64,000 nt of DNA from DATGMS01 sp035303945 (GCA_035303945.1 DATGQZ010000062.1:1-64000); one strand, 5' to 3'. Positions 1 through 8,565 are shown, counted from the stretch's first letter. The notes: a model not told the origin generated them from the letters alone. Program-made: numbers and translations.

Positions 1-1
1 G

Positions 2-322
2 TTTGATATCCCTAATTCGAGCCGATTGGTTTTAGATAATCAAGGACAGGCTTGGGTGTTGACTTCTGCCTATAGCGAGGATTACAGCTATACAGATAAT
101 GCGGTCATTACTGTTTCAATTACGGGGGCTGGGACACCCAAGACCATTTATGAGGCGAGGAACCTTCGTGGCATTGGGATAGATGAAGCGAATGGCAGAC
201 TGTATATCGCCGATGACAACGGTATCCAAGGTAACGGTACCGTGGTGATTACCGATGAGGAAGGTGTAGAAATTACCAAATTAAATGTGGGACGGGTACC
301 TTCTAAGTTCTACTTTTATTAA
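2..322 (+). CDS. C-terminal end of a secreted beta-propeller (YncE/DUF5074-like) protein, partial
   Basis: The reading frame is open from the first full codon of the window and ends in TAA at 320-322, so this is the last 106 or so residues of a longer protein whose start lies left of the window. Short beta strands with Asp/Gly turns (DNQGQAWVL, GIGIDEANGRLYIADD) and the ending VGRVPSKFYFY look like the last blades of a YncE/DUF5074-type beta-propeller. The stop overlaps the next start by one base (TAATG), which implies co-translation. In Bacteroidota, propellers of this kind commonly sit beside a BtuB-type TonB receptor and a Dph6-like ATP pyrophosphatase in cobalamin-uptake loci. That role is inferred from the neighbour only, since the receptor would be outside the window. 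Confidence 0.6.
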   Translation, partial: FDIPNSSRLVLDNQGQAWVLTSAYSEDYSYTDNAVITVSITGAGTPKTIYEARNLRGIGIDEANGRLYIADDNGIQGNGTVVITDEEGVEITKLNVGRVPSKFYFY

Positions 323-1059
323 TGATGAGCAAAATTAAAATCAGCTTAAGCTGGAGCGGTGGAAAGGATAGCGCATATGCACTATGGAAGCTGATCCATG
401 ATCCACAGTATGAGGTAGTATCCCTCCATACCACCTTGAGCGAAGACAACCATCGGGTCGGGATGCACGGGATTCACGTAACATTAATTGAAGCACAGGC
501 TGCGTCACTCGGGATCAGGATAGATAAAGTGTACTTTCCAGCTTCTGGCCAAAACAAGGCCTATGAAGAAGCCATAAGCGAATATCTGAATGAATTGCAA
601 GCAGAAGGAGTCACACATATCGCCTATGGTGATATTTTGTTAGAAGACCTAAAGGAATACCGGGAAGTAAAACTTGCTGAAAAAGGATTTACAGCCGTCT
701 TTCCCTTGTGGGCCTCAAATACGATGGACTTGGCGCGTGAATTCCTCAGCGCGGGTTTTAAAACCAAGATTTGCGCAGCGGATGCTGATTTGATTCAAAA
801 AGAATGGGTAGGGACGGACTATAGCCATGCCTTTCTAAAACAGTTGACTGCAAATGTAGATCCGTGTGGAGAAAACGGAGAATTCCACTCCTTTTGCTAC
901 GACGGTCCTGCATTTTCGAAGCCTATCTCCACATACTGCAAGGAGCTCGTCCAGCGCCCATATGATTTGGTTTTGGAAGATGGCACCAAGCGCAAAAAAA
1001 ACTTCTGGTTTGCGGAGCTGACAAAATCCGATTCCGAGGAGAACGTATCGAAGGCCTAG
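322..1059 (+). CDS. Dph6-related ATP pyrophosphatase (adenine nucleotide alpha hydrolase fold)
   Basis: A 245-residue cytoplasmic protein with the PP-loop SGGKDS at residues 12-17 and the family signature GENGEFHSFCYDGPAF near residue 190. This is the ATP-pyrophosphatase domain of the Dph6/diphthine-ammonia-ligase family (COG2102), whose members activate a carboxylate by AMP transfer. Bacteria have no diphthamide, so the substrate must differ. The gene starts at the ATG that overlaps the stop of the propeller gene; a second ATG follows at once at 325. In this phylum the family often travels with cobalamin receptor genes, so a role in corrinoid or cobinamide handling is plausible but inferred. 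A strong hairpin follows the gene at 1072-1106. Confidence 0.85.
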   Translation: MMSKIKISLSWSGGKDSAYALWKLIHDPQYEVVSLHTTLSEDNHRVGMHGIHVTLIEAQAASLGIRIDKVYFPASGQNKAYEEAISEYLNELQAEGVTHIAYGDILLEDLKEYREVKLAEKGFTAVFPLWASNTMDLAREFLSAGFKTKICAADADLIQKEWVGTDYSHAFLKQLTANVDPCGENGEFHSFCYDGPAFSKPISTYCKELVQRPYDLVLEDGTKRKKNFWFAELTKSDSEENVSKA

Positions 1060-1071
1060 ATTTTGATATTA

Positions 1072-1106
1072 AAATTAGGAGGTAGCCAACGGCTTTCTCC
1101 TAATTT
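1072..1106. terminator. Bidirectional terminator hairpin between convergent genes
   Basis: A perfect 10-bp stem, AAATTAGGAG (1072-1081) against CTCCTAATTT (1097-1106), encloses an inner GCC-AAC-GGC stem. It sits between the stop of the pyrophosphatase gene on the plus strand and the stop of the minus-strand gene at 1113. The outer stem ends in A/T runs, so it can act in both directions. Confidence 0.65.
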
Positions 1107-1112
1107 AGCGCG

Positions 1113-1532
1113 TCAATTGTTTTCAAGCCTTTGCGTAAGCCTATTTTCGAAATTTTCAAAAAGGCGGATGTATTTGGAAAGTATTTTATCATACAAGGGC
1201 TTGGTAGTGTCTTCATTGTAAATTGGCGTGGTCTTGATTCGGATGATGATCATGTCCAGCCAGCCCTCGCCATCATCAATCAAGTCATCATGAAAAGCCT
1301 CTACCGTTGTATCCCTGGGGCCCATGTAGGCGGGCCTACCTTGAGTCCTCAGATATTCCGACATAGTGGTAAGTGCCAATTCATGACTGACTTCGAACGC
1401 TCTGATGACTTTTTGCTCATATTTTTCTTGGTGACTCTTGAACTTTGCTTCTTCTACCAGCTCTTTGAGCTCCGCCAATGCGGACTGAAAATCAGAAAAA
1501 CATTTGTCTACTGTTTTAATACTTTTCTTCAT
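1113..1532 (-). CDS. HI0074-family nucleotidyltransferase substrate-binding (HEPN-like) protein, orphan
   Basis: A 139-residue helical protein. The helix VIRAFEVSHELALTTMSEYL matches the RFE-x-x-x-ELAW helix typical of the HI0074 / nucleotidyltransferase substrate-binding family, followed by the PR-DT-x-EA segment and the conserved Asp/Trp-rich turn. Family members normally form a complex with a small MNT nucleotidyltransferase encoded next door, often as a HEPN/MNT toxin-antitoxin-like pair. Here no MNT gene is adjacent: ruvC lies 73 bp upstream on the same strand and the gene downstream is convergent. The gene is probably co-transcribed with ruvC. Its function alone is unknown. Confidence 0.8.
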   Translation of the reverse strand: MKKSIKTVDKCFSDFQSALAELKELVEEAKFKSHQEKYEQKVIRAFEVSHELALTTMSEYLRTQGRPAYMGPRDTTVEAFHDDLIDDGEGWLDMIIIRIKTTPIYNEDTTKPLYDKILSKYIRLFENFENRLTQRLENN

Positions 1533-1605
1533 ACGACAAAAATTAGATTTTGCTTCCGATACCCATTAATGGATTGACGGTTCTCTAGCACAATATACCA
1601 AAAAA

Positions 1606-2208
1606 TTATCCTTTAACACGATCCGGATTTTCTTCCACAAAGGATTTCCACCCTGCACTTCTTCCTCTTGTTTGGATCCGTCCATCATGGAAGTGGTGGC
1701 ATAGGGCGACTGCCAAAGCATCTGTAGCGTCCAGTAACTTGGGCGTTTCGGTCAATCTCAACAATGTTTTCAGCATTTCTGCCACCTGCTCCTTAGAAGC
1801 ATTACCGTTTCCAGTTACCGACTGCTTTACTTTTTTGGGAGAATACTCGGTGATGGGCACATCGCGTGAGAGTGCAGCTGCCATCGCGACTCCTTGGGCA
1901 CGACCCAATTTAAGCATGGATTGGACATTTTGACCAAAAAACGGAGCTTCCAAAGCTACCATATCAGGATGAAACTCGTCGATAATTCCGGCAATACGCT
2001 CAAATATCTTCTTTAGTTTTAGCTCGTGAGATTCATACTTTTTTAGATGAATGACGCCATACTGGATGATACTATATTTTTTGCCCTCAACAAGAACCAG
2101 CCCATACCCCATGACATTGGTGCCGGGGTCAATTCCTAGAATTACTTTTTCTTTTGCTACTTTTGTCGTTCCTTCATTCACACCGCAATTTAACTGAAAT
2201 ACATACAT
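1606..2208 (-). CDS. ruvC: Crossover junction endodeoxyribonuclease RuvC
   Basis: Holliday-junction resolvase that acts with RuvAB to cut four-way junctions after recombination. The RNase H-like fold shows its acidic residues: Asp in GIDPGTNVMGYG near residue 27, Glu in VALEAPFFGQNV, and the Asp pair in LDATDALAVALCHH near the C-terminus. The ATG-started frame gives 200 residues, slightly long for the family. The conserved domain begins about 21 residues in, so an internal GTG at 2181 is an alternative start. The gene is divergent from the glycosyltransferase at 2250, and the HI0074-like gene follows downstream. Confidence 0.95.
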   Translation of the reverse strand: MYVFQLNCGVNEGTTKVAKEKVILGIDPGTNVMGYGLVLVEGKKYSIIQYGVIHLKKYESHELKLKKIFERIAGIIDEFHPDMVALEAPFFGQNVQSMLKLGRAQGVAMAAALSRDVPITEYSPKKVKQSVTGNGNASKEQVAEMLKTLLRLTETPKLLDATDALAVALCHHFHDGRIQTRGRSAGWKSFVEENPDRVKG

Positions 2209-2249
2209 GGAATGAGGAACCTTGCTTTTTCTTTAAAGCTAGCCAAGTC

Positions 2250-3368
2250 ATGGGTTTTGCATTTCTGTTCATAATTCTTTTTTATACCATGGTACTGGTG
2301 GCCATAGGGAGAAAGTGGACAAACGGTAAAAACAATGTTGCCGGAAATCCCTGCGCAGTAAAAAAGGCCTTGCTAGTTCCATTTCGAAATGAAGCAATGC
2401 ATCTGCCCGCATTTCTGGGCCATCTTAAAGAAGTTGCCGCTGCAGTCGAGGAAGTGCTTTTCATTGATGATCATAGTGAGGATGAATCTGCGGCTTTGAT
2501 TTCAGATTTCATTGCAGCAAACCAACTTCCTAACTGGATATTGTTGAAGAATGATGGCATCGGAAAAAAGGCGGCCTTGACTAAAGGGGTATGTTTCAGT
2601 CAGGCGCAAATAATACTTACTACCGATGTGGATTGCCTGCTGCCATCAAACTGGGTGGCACAAATGATGCAGCCTTTTCAACGCATGGGGACGCAGCTTG
2701 TAGCAGGTCCGGTATTAACTAAGGAGCATAGCAGTTTTTTTCAGAGATTCCAACAGATTGAGTGGTCCAGCATTATATTAACAACTAGCTATTTTTTTGA
2801 CGTCGGCAGGCCAATTATGTGTAGCGGCGCCAACCTTGCCTATAGAAAATCTGCATTTCTAGCAGTGCAGGGATATGTAGGAAATGAAAACTATGCTTCT
2901 GGCGATGATGAATTTCTTCTCAAGAAGATCGTGGACAAGTACGGTGCAGAAGCGACCATCTACCAGTATAACAGCAAGGTGTTGGTATGGACACAAGCTT
3001 TACCTCATTTTTCCGCACTCCTGCAGCAAAGAGTGCGCTGGGCGGGGAAATGGAGCCTTCACCAATCGGCAGTGCATGCCATGTCGGCAATTGCCACCTT
3101 TCTGCTATCACTAATTGCAATAGCCTCTCTGGCCCTTTTATTCGGTCCGTCCCAAGATAAAATGATCTTCATCATATTTTGGGTGCTGAAGATAGGTGTG
3201 GAAAAAAGAGTGCTAGGGAAAGTGTTGGCGAATTTCCGCTGTCATCCCTCGCTCTATGATTATGTTGCCACAAGTTTTTTACACCCTATATATGTTATAA
3301 TAGTAGGGTTGGGTACGTTAAGGGGAAAATACAACTGGAAAGGACGGGATATTTATTTCAGGTTTTAA
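2250..3368 (+). CDS. Membrane-anchored family 2 glycosyltransferase
   Basis: A 372-residue protein with an N-terminal membrane segment, a GT-A catalytic domain and hydrophobic segments near the C-terminus. The nucleotide-binding IDDHSEDES, the DXD-type TTDVDC and the acceptor-side QQRVRWAGKW (Q-x-x-R-W) identify an inverting family 2 enzyme of the processive or membrane type (COG1215). The ATG at 2250 was chosen because it begins the first membrane segment. An upstream in-frame start at 2154 would run into ruvC. It heads a plus-strand run with an RsbU-like phosphatase, a NodB-type deacetylase and a second GT2 at 5606, suggesting joint synthesis of a surface glycan or glycolipid. The substrate cannot be told from the sequence. 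Confidence 0.85.
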   Translation: MGFAFLFIILFYTMVLVAIGRKWTNGKNNVAGNPCAVKKALLVPFRNEAMHLPAFLGHLKEVAAAVEEVLFIDDHSEDESAALISDFIAANQLPNWILLKNDGIGKKAALTKGVCFSQAQIILTTDVDCLLPSNWVAQMMQPFQRMGTQLVAGPVLTKEHSSFFQRFQQIEWSSIILTTSYFFDVGRPIMCSGANLAYRKSAFLAVQGYVGNENYASGDDEFLLKKIVDKYGAEATIYQYNSKVLVWTQALPHFSALLQQRVRWAGKWSLHQSAVHAMSAIATFLLSLIAIASLALLFGPSQDKMIFIIFWVLKIGVEKRVLGKVLANFRCHPSLYDYVATSFLHPIYVIIVGLGTLRGKYNWKGRDIYFRF

Positions 3369-3478
3369 ATTTGTTGAAGAATCAAGTCCGCCTGGGGGAG
3401 GCAGAACATGGTTGCATTTTATCTAACATTTGCATGACCATATTATGAGAGAATGAATAATAGCAAACTGCCAAGAAT

Positions 3479-3730
3479 ATGACAGATGAGGAATATGACT
3501 TATTAGATGAATTATATTTTGTACAATCCTATGATTATTTAAAAAAAGAACTGGATTGGGATGATGAGAAGCTTTTGATTATCTTGCAAAGACTAGTTGA
3601 CAAGGAGTGGATAAATTGCTTTTCCAATCCGGATGAAGAGGTTTTCGATGATCCTGACATCCCAAACAAAGGCAAGACCTACTTTTATTTGGCATCCAAA
3701 AAAGGATTGCTGGAGCACAACGCATCATAA
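3479..3730 (+). CDS. Small acidic conserved hypothetical protein
   Basis: An 83-residue protein, rich in Asp/Glu and aromatic residues, with no signal peptide or membrane segment. The pattern DYLKKELDWDDEKLLIILQRLVDKEWI resembles a helix-turn-helix or winged-helix segment, and a short strand region follows (GKTYFYLASKKG), so a small DNA- or protein-binding module is possible. I do not recognise a named family. It lies about 110 bp after the glycosyltransferase and 12 bp before the first ATG of the SpoIIE-type phosphatase, so a shared transcript with the phosphatase is likely. Confidence 0.7.
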   Translation: MTDEEYDLLDELYFVQSYDYLKKELDWDDEKLLIILQRLVDKEWINCFSNPDEEVFDDPDIPNKGKTYFYLASKKGLLEHNAS

Positions 3731-3742
3731 AAATTGTTAAAA

Positions 3743-4954
3743 ATGATCACCGAAGCGGTCAAATTTCAGCGTAAGGAGCTAGAGCTAAAAGCGCTGTTAG
3801 AAATTACCCAAGCCATCAATGAAAACAAGCGGGAGGCAGTGTTGTTGGAGATATTCAAATTCACCTGCCTGGTACACCTGAATATCAAGTCATTGATCCT
3901 TTATGTGGCCGACAACGAGGGCTTCACAGAAAGGGTTGCCCACAACATCAAAAGCCGGACCCCTAAAGCCATTCCTTATCGGGATGTGCAGGAAAATAAA
4001 GAGATCGGTAAGCTCAACCTGGTCATGTCGGAGGAGTATTCGTTCGGTGAGCTGGATATATATGTGCCTGTATACCATAAAGACAAAATGTTGGCCATTT
4101 TGCTTTTAAAAAAGAAAGAAGATGACCGGGAGCTAGATCTTGATTTTACTCAGGCCTTAACCAATATACTGGTGGTAGCCTTGGAAAACAAGCGCTTTGC
4201 GCGAAAGCAGCTGGACCAAGAAAGGCTCAATAAGGAAATTGAAATAGCCAGCAATGTGCAACGCATGCTGTTTCCCGCGGAACTTCCGGAAACAGAAAAA
4301 TTACAAGCCAAAGTGACTTACTATCCCCACAGTACGGTAGGGGGTGATTATTATGACTTGGTACAGAAGAATAAAGATGAAGTGTTTTTCTGTATAGCGG
4401 ATGTGTCGGGCAAAGGAATGCCTGCCGCGCTGCTGATGTCTAATTTTCAGGCCGCTTTGAGAACGCTGTTACGGAGTTCGTCAGATTTGAAAATGATCGT
4501 CGAACAGCTGAATTATACATTGTTCGAAAACACCAAAGGGGATCGCTTTATCACCTTCTTTTTGGGTTACTATAGTTACAGTAGGCGCGAACTAACCTAT
4601 GTCAACGCCGGACATAATCCCCCCGTCCTATGCTGGGAGGGCGAAAGCAGAACCGAACTGCTCGAAGCTGGCACTACGATATTGGGAGCTTTTGAGGAGT
4701 TACCTTTTCTGGAAATAGGGAAAAGAGAAAACCTGAGCCAGTTTACCCTTCACCTTTATACCGATGGCTTGACGGAATCGAGCAATCAAAAGGGAGAAGA
4801 CTTCGGGGATCTGAGGTTTGAAAAATATGTTTCCGGCAACCTATGCATGCATCCCAAACTGTTTCACGAGCAGTTTTTTGCTGCGCTGGATGCTTTTGCT
4901 GAAGGGGTTGCCCGAAAGGATGATGCTACTTTGCTAAGTATACGCTTCAACTGA
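3743..4954 (+). CDS. RsbU-like PP2C serine/threonine phosphatase with GAF-type sensor domain
   Basis: A 403-residue soluble protein. Residues 1-150 look like a GAF sensor domain, followed by a short coiled linker (KQLDQERLNKEIEIASNVQ) and a SpoIIE/PPM phosphatase domain. Metal-binding motifs are complete: TVGGDYYD, IADVSGKGMPAAL, VNAGHNPP, YTDGLTES and the terminal KDDATLL. Such enzymes dephosphorylate an anti-sigma antagonist or a similar STAS protein in partner-switching circuits. No anti-sigma kinase or STAS gene is nearby, so the substrate is unknown. A TTG at 3734 could add three residues; the ATG at 3743 was preferred. It ends three bases before the deacetylase start, suggesting an operon with glycan genes. 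Confidence 0.9.
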   Translation: MITEAVKFQRKELELKALLEITQAINENKREAVLLEIFKFTCLVHLNIKSLILYVADNEGFTERVAHNIKSRTPKAIPYRDVQENKEIGKLNLVMSEEYSFGELDIYVPVYHKDKMLAILLLKKKEDDRELDLDFTQALTNILVVALENKRFARKQLDQERLNKEIEIASNVQRMLFPAELPETEKLQAKVTYYPHSTVGGDYYDLVQKNKDEVFFCIADVSGKGMPAALLMSNFQAALRTLLRSSSDLKMIVEQLNYTLFENTKGDRFITFFLGYYSYSRRELTYVNAGHNPPVLCWEGESRTELLEAGTTILGAFEELPFLEIGKRENLSQFTLHLYTDGLTESSNQKGEDFGDLRFEKYVSGNLCMHPKLFHEQFFAALDAFAEGVARKDDATLLSIRFN

Positions 4955-4957
4955 CCC

Positions 4958-5584
4958 ATGCTTTTTCATCACGTGCCCTCATGGGTTCAGCTTTTTTTCC
5001 CTCGTTATGTTTGGCATCGGAGCAGAGGCGAAAAGAAGGTTTACCTCACTTTCGATGATGGTCCCGTGCCCGGCATCACAGATTTTGTATTAGAAGAGCT
5101 GGCTGAGCGGGAAATGAAAGCTACGTTTTTTATGGTTGGAGAGAATGTGGTGAAGCATTTGTCCCTAGCCAAAAAAGTCAGGGATCAGGGTCACCAAATA
5201 GGCAACCACACCTTCAACCACCTTAATGGACTTCGGTTTTCCGCGGAGGAATATGTGGAGAATGTAGAAAAATGCCAGTCGACCCTAAGTCACCTATTGG
5301 ACCTTCGGCCTACCTTATTCCGTGCTCCTTATGGCCGAATGACACATCGCCAGATAAAGATGGTTTCCCAAACTTATCAAATTATCATGTGGGATGTGCT
5401 CTCCGGTGATTATCATGCAAAACAGCTTCCCGACCGTTGTTTAAGAAAACTTAAAAAATACATCCAAAACGGTTCAATCATCCTCTTTCATGATCAGGCA
5501 AAAACGGCTGGACTGGTCCGGGAGGTCTTGCCGGCATTTTTAGATTTTCTTCAAGCCAGCGGATATAAGTCGGCAGTATTGTAG
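4958..5584 (+). CDS. Polysaccharide deacetylase (NodB homology domain, CE4)
   Basis: A 208-residue CE4 enzyme. The five NodB motifs are visible: TFDDGP, with the catalytic base Asp and a metal Asp; HTFNHL, with two metal-binding His; RAPYG; DVLSGDY; and ILFHD, with the catalytic His. It removes acetyl groups from N-acetylated sugars. It has no clear signal peptide, although the N-terminal stretch WVQLFFPRYVW is hydrophobic and could associate with a membrane. It sits three bases after the phosphatase gene and 21 bases before a second GT2 gene, so the substrate is probably the product of the flanking glycosyltransferases. Confidence 0.92.
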   Translation: MLFHHVPSWVQLFFPRYVWHRSRGEKKVYLTFDDGPVPGITDFVLEELAEREMKATFFMVGENVVKHLSLAKKVRDQGHQIGNHTFNHLNGLRFSAEEYVENVEKCQSTLSHLLDLRPTLFRAPYGRMTHRQIKMVSQTYQIIMWDVLSGDYHAKQLPDRCLRKLKKYIQNGSIILFHDQAKTAGLVREVLPAFLDFLQASGYKSAVL

Positions 5585-5605
5585 GGTTTTTGTGGTCAGT
5601 ATCTG

Positions 5606-6712
5606 ATGATCTACCTGAACCTAATAGTGATCGTCCTTTTGGTCCTTCAAGACATAGTGTTGTGGCTTCTTCAATCTTTTAATTTTCTTGATCATAGGCA
5701 GGGTAGATCACTTAAGGAGTGGCCCCGCGTAACGGTTCTTGTGCCAGCGCGTAATGAAGAAATGCTTTTGCCTTCCTGTCTGCAAGCCTTGGAAAAACTT
5801 GATTATCCCCGAGAATGCATACAATTCATTGTCGGTAATGACCAAAGCAGCGATGCTACAGCGCATATCATTGGGACGTGGGTGGCAGCACACCCCAATC
5901 GGCATGCTTTGGATATCCTCCCTCTCGATGCTTCCCGTAATATGAACGGCAAAGCGCGGGCATTAAGCCAAATGATTAACATAGCTACGGGTGATCTGTT
6001 GCTCTTTACAGATGCGGATTGTCAGGTCAACCCCGCATGGGTTAAAGAAATGGTTTGCGCCTTCCGTGCTTCATTTGGTGTCGTTACAGGGATTACTGCG
6101 GTAAGACCCAAGGGTTTTTTTGCCAAGATGCAGGCAATAGACTGGTGGCTTACGCAAAGTATGATTAAAGGCACTGCCGATCTTGCCTACTCGGTCACTA
6201 GCATGGGGAATAATATGCTGATTAGTAGGGAGGCTTACTGGAAGGTGGGAGGTTTTCAAGGGCTTCCTTTTTCGGTTACAGAGGATTTTGCATTGGCCCA
6301 AGCGGCAATAGAAAAAGGCTATAAACCTGTTCAACAGGTGTCAGCTGGAGCTTTGGTGATGACAAAGAGTGAAAAGAATATTTCTGAGCTTTTGAAGCAA
6401 AGAAAGAGATGGATGAAAGGAGCGATGGCCCTACCCTGGTATTGGATCGTGCTTTTGGCGCTGCAGTGTGGCTTTTTTCCCGCTATGTTGTTCGTGGTTA
6501 TTCATCATCCGCTGTGGGGCGCGGGCATCTGGATCATGAAGATGGTGATCCAGTCCCTTTTGGTGAGGAGTTTTGCGGGCAAGGCTGGTATGAGCATATC
6601 CACGATTCACCTGCTGCTTTTTGAATTTTATTATTTGATGGTCTCTTGGTGTACAATAGTTTATTATTTTTGGCCTTCATCAATTAATTGGAAAGAGCGA
6701 TATTATCCATGA
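5606..6712 (+). CDS. Membrane-anchored family 2 glycosyltransferase
   Basis: A 368-residue protein with an N-terminal membrane helix, a GT-A domain and three hydrophobic segments at the C-terminus. Motifs are NDQSSDAT, the DXD-type TDADC, TEDFALAQ and KQRKRWMKG. It resembles the enzyme at 2250 in length and layout, so the two may act in sequence on one glycan or lipid. The stop overlaps the tatD start as ATGA, which indicates translational coupling and an operon that runs on into tatD and possibly ansA. Confidence 0.85.
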   Translation: MIYLNLIVIVLLVLQDIVLWLLQSFNFLDHRQGRSLKEWPRVTVLVPARNEEMLLPSCLQALEKLDYPRECIQFIVGNDQSSDATAHIIGTWVAAHPNRHALDILPLDASRNMNGKARALSQMINIATGDLLLFTDADCQVNPAWVKEMVCAFRASFGVVTGITAVRPKGFFAKMQAIDWWLTQSMIKGTADLAYSVTSMGNNMLISREAYWKVGGFQGLPFSVTEDFALAQAAIEKGYKPVQQVSAGALVMTKSEKNISELLKQRKRWMKGAMALPWYWIVLLALQCGFFPAMLFVVIHHPLWGAGIWIMKMVIQSLLVRSFAGKAGMSISTIHLLLFEFYYLMVSWCTIVYYFWPSSINWKERYYP

Positions 6713-7476
6713 AATATATAGACACCCACGCCCATATCTATTCTAAAAAATTTGACGACGACAGAGATGAAGTGGTTCAGCGGGCGGTGGAAAATGGAGT
6801 AGGCAAAATCTATATGCCCAATATAGATGTGGCATCTATTGATGCGATGCTTGAAACAGAACTGCGACACCCCGAGATTTGCGTGCCAATGATGGGTCTG
6901 CATCCTTGCGATGTGGATAAGGACTTCGAGAAGCAGCTGTATGTAATGGAGGAGTGGCTAAACAAACGCAGCTTTGCGGGTATTGGCGAGGCAGGTCTCG
7001 ACCTATATTGGGATAAAACCTATTTTGAGCATCAAAAGCAGGCTTTAAAAATCCAAATTGAATGGGCCAAGCAGAAAGACTTGCCTATTATCCTTCATTG
7101 CAGAGAGTCTATTGATGAGACTATAGCACTGGTTAGAAGCTTACACGATGAGCGGCTGAAGGGGATTTTCCATTGTTTTACAGGGAGTTTGGCGCAGGCA
7201 AGAGAGATTATTGATTTGGGATTTCTCTTGGGAATCGGAGGGGTCGCGACTTTTAAAAACGGTGGATTAGATCAGGTTCTTCCCGAGTTGGGGCTGGAAC
7301 ATTTGGTTTTGGAGACAGACGCGCCCTATCTTGCGCCGGTGCCGCATCGGGGAAAGCGGAACACCCCCGAGTATATCCCTTTGATCGCCTACAGGGTAGG
7401 TGAATTGACAGGCACAGACTTAGACGAAGTGGCCGAAGCCACCCATCGAAATGCCGTAGGCGTTTTTAAGCTTTAG
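6709..7476 (+). CDS. tatD: TatD-family metal-dependent hydrolase (DNase)
   Basis: A 255-residue TIM-barrel amidohydrolase. Metal ligands are visible in DTHAHIY at the N-terminus, IGEAGLDLYWD, LHCRES, FHCFTG and ETDAPYLAP. Family members are 3'-5' exonucleases or deoxyribonucleases for DNA repair or degradation. Despite the name they are not part of Tat export. The start at 6709 overlaps the preceding stop as ATGA, and the protein then begins MKYIDTHAHIY as expected for the family. A start at 6688 would add seven residues inside the previous gene. Confidence 0.95.
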   Translation: MKYIDTHAHIYSKKFDDDRDEVVQRAVENGVGKIYMPNIDVASIDAMLETELRHPEICVPMMGLHPCDVDKDFEKQLYVMEEWLNKRSFAGIGEAGLDLYWDKTYFEHQKQALKIQIEWAKQKDLPIILHCRESIDETIALVRSLHDERLKGIFHCFTGSLAQAREIIDLGFLLGIGGVATFKNGGLDQVLPELGLEHLVLETDAPYLAPVPHRGKRNTPEYIPLIAYRVGELTGTDLDEVAEATHRNAVGVFKL

Positions 7477-7479
7477 GAG

Positions 7480-8565
7480 ATGAATTACAAAATTGTACGA
7501 TTAAATACTGCTGCCAAACAAGATATAGAATCTTCGGTGCTGATCATCTATACAGGAGGGACATTGGGCATGGCTTATAATAGTTCTGGCTCATTAGTCC
7601 CTTTTAATTTTGGGCAGATTTTGGAAAAAATTCCCAATCTGACGAGTATGAATGTCAGCATCACGGTGATCTCCTTTCCTGAGCCTATCGACTCTTCCAA
7701 TGTCAACATGCAGCATTGGATTGATATGGCTTATATTATATATGAGAATTATGATACCTATGATGGTTTTGTGGTACTCCATGGTACCGACACCATGGCA
7801 TACTCTGCATCTATGTTGAGTTTTATGCTCAAAGGACTCAACAAACCAATCATCTTTACAGGAGCTCAACTGCCAATCAGTGCGATGCGTTCAGATGCAA
7901 GGGAAAATCTGATGACATCTTTGGAAATAGCTACTGCCAAAAGGAATGGCAAGCCGGTGGTTCCCGAAGTCTGTATCTATTTCAACCATTTGTTGTTGAG
8001 AGGCAATAGGTCCAAAAAGGTACAGAGTGTTCATTTTGATGCTTTCGAGTCAGAGAATTATCCCCCGCTGGCAGAATCAGGGATCATCATTGACTATAAT
8101 TATGCCGCCATTAAGCCTTTTGAGGAGGGCAGACTACGTTATCTCAACCGTTTAGACAACAACGTGATGGTAGTCAAGCTTTTTCCAGGTATCACTACTA
8201 AGGTGTTGGAAAGCTGTTTTAATATAGAAGGGCTGCGTGGGGTAATTTTGGAAACCTATGGTTCGGGCAACAGCCCTAGTGAGCCATGGTTTTTACAAAT
8301 ATTAGAACGAGCTATAGATAACGGCATAATTATACTGAACGTGTCGCAAGTGAATGGAGGAAGAGTGATTCAAGGCCGATATCAAACCAGCAAGGATTTG
8401 AAGCGAATGGGTGTTTTAAGTGGAGGAGATATTACTACAGAAGCTGCCGTTACCAAAATGATGTTTTTGTTAGGAAATGAGAGTGACGATGAAGAGGTCA
8501 AAAGAAAGCTGGTAATACCCTTGGCAGGGGAAATGTCTGCGACGGGTGGTCAAGCGGGACAATAA
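7480..8565 (+). CDS. ansA: Type I (cytoplasmic) L-asparaginase
   Basis: A 361-residue enzyme that hydrolyses L-asparagine to aspartate and ammonia. The two active-site threonine motifs are present: YTGGTLGMAY near residue 25 and VLHGTDTMAYSASML near residue 105, together with GAQLPISAMRSDARENL. There is no signal peptide, which fits the cytoplasmic type I group. It starts three bases after the tatD stop and is probably the last gene of this run. A low-complexity AT-rich stretch and then a tRNA gene follow. Confidence 0.95.
   Translation: MNYKIVRLNTAAKQDIESSVLIIYTGGTLGMAYNSSGSLVPFNFGQILEKIPNLTSMNVSITVISFPEPIDSSNVNMQHWIDMAYIIYENYDTYDGFVVLHGTDTMAYSASMLSFMLKGLNKPIIFTGAQLPISAMRSDARENLMTSLEIATAKRNGKPVVPEVCIYFNHLLLRGNRSKKVQSVHFDAFESENYPPLAESGIIIDYNYAAIKPFEEGRLRYLNRLDNNVMVVKLFPGITTKVLESCFNIEGLRGVILETYGSGNSPSEPWFLQILERAIDNGIIILNVSQVNGGRVIQGRYQTSKDLKRMGVLSGGDITTEAAVTKMMFLLGNESDDEEVKRKLVIPLAGEMSATGGQAGQ

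Noticed and set aside
1131..1577. A 148-codon plus-strand frame
   Set aside because: It lies antisense over the whole HI0074-like gene, whose family match is clear, so it is a shadow.
2154..2249. Longer start for the first glycosyltransferase
   Set aside because: It would overlap ruvC and add residues with no family support before the first membrane helix.
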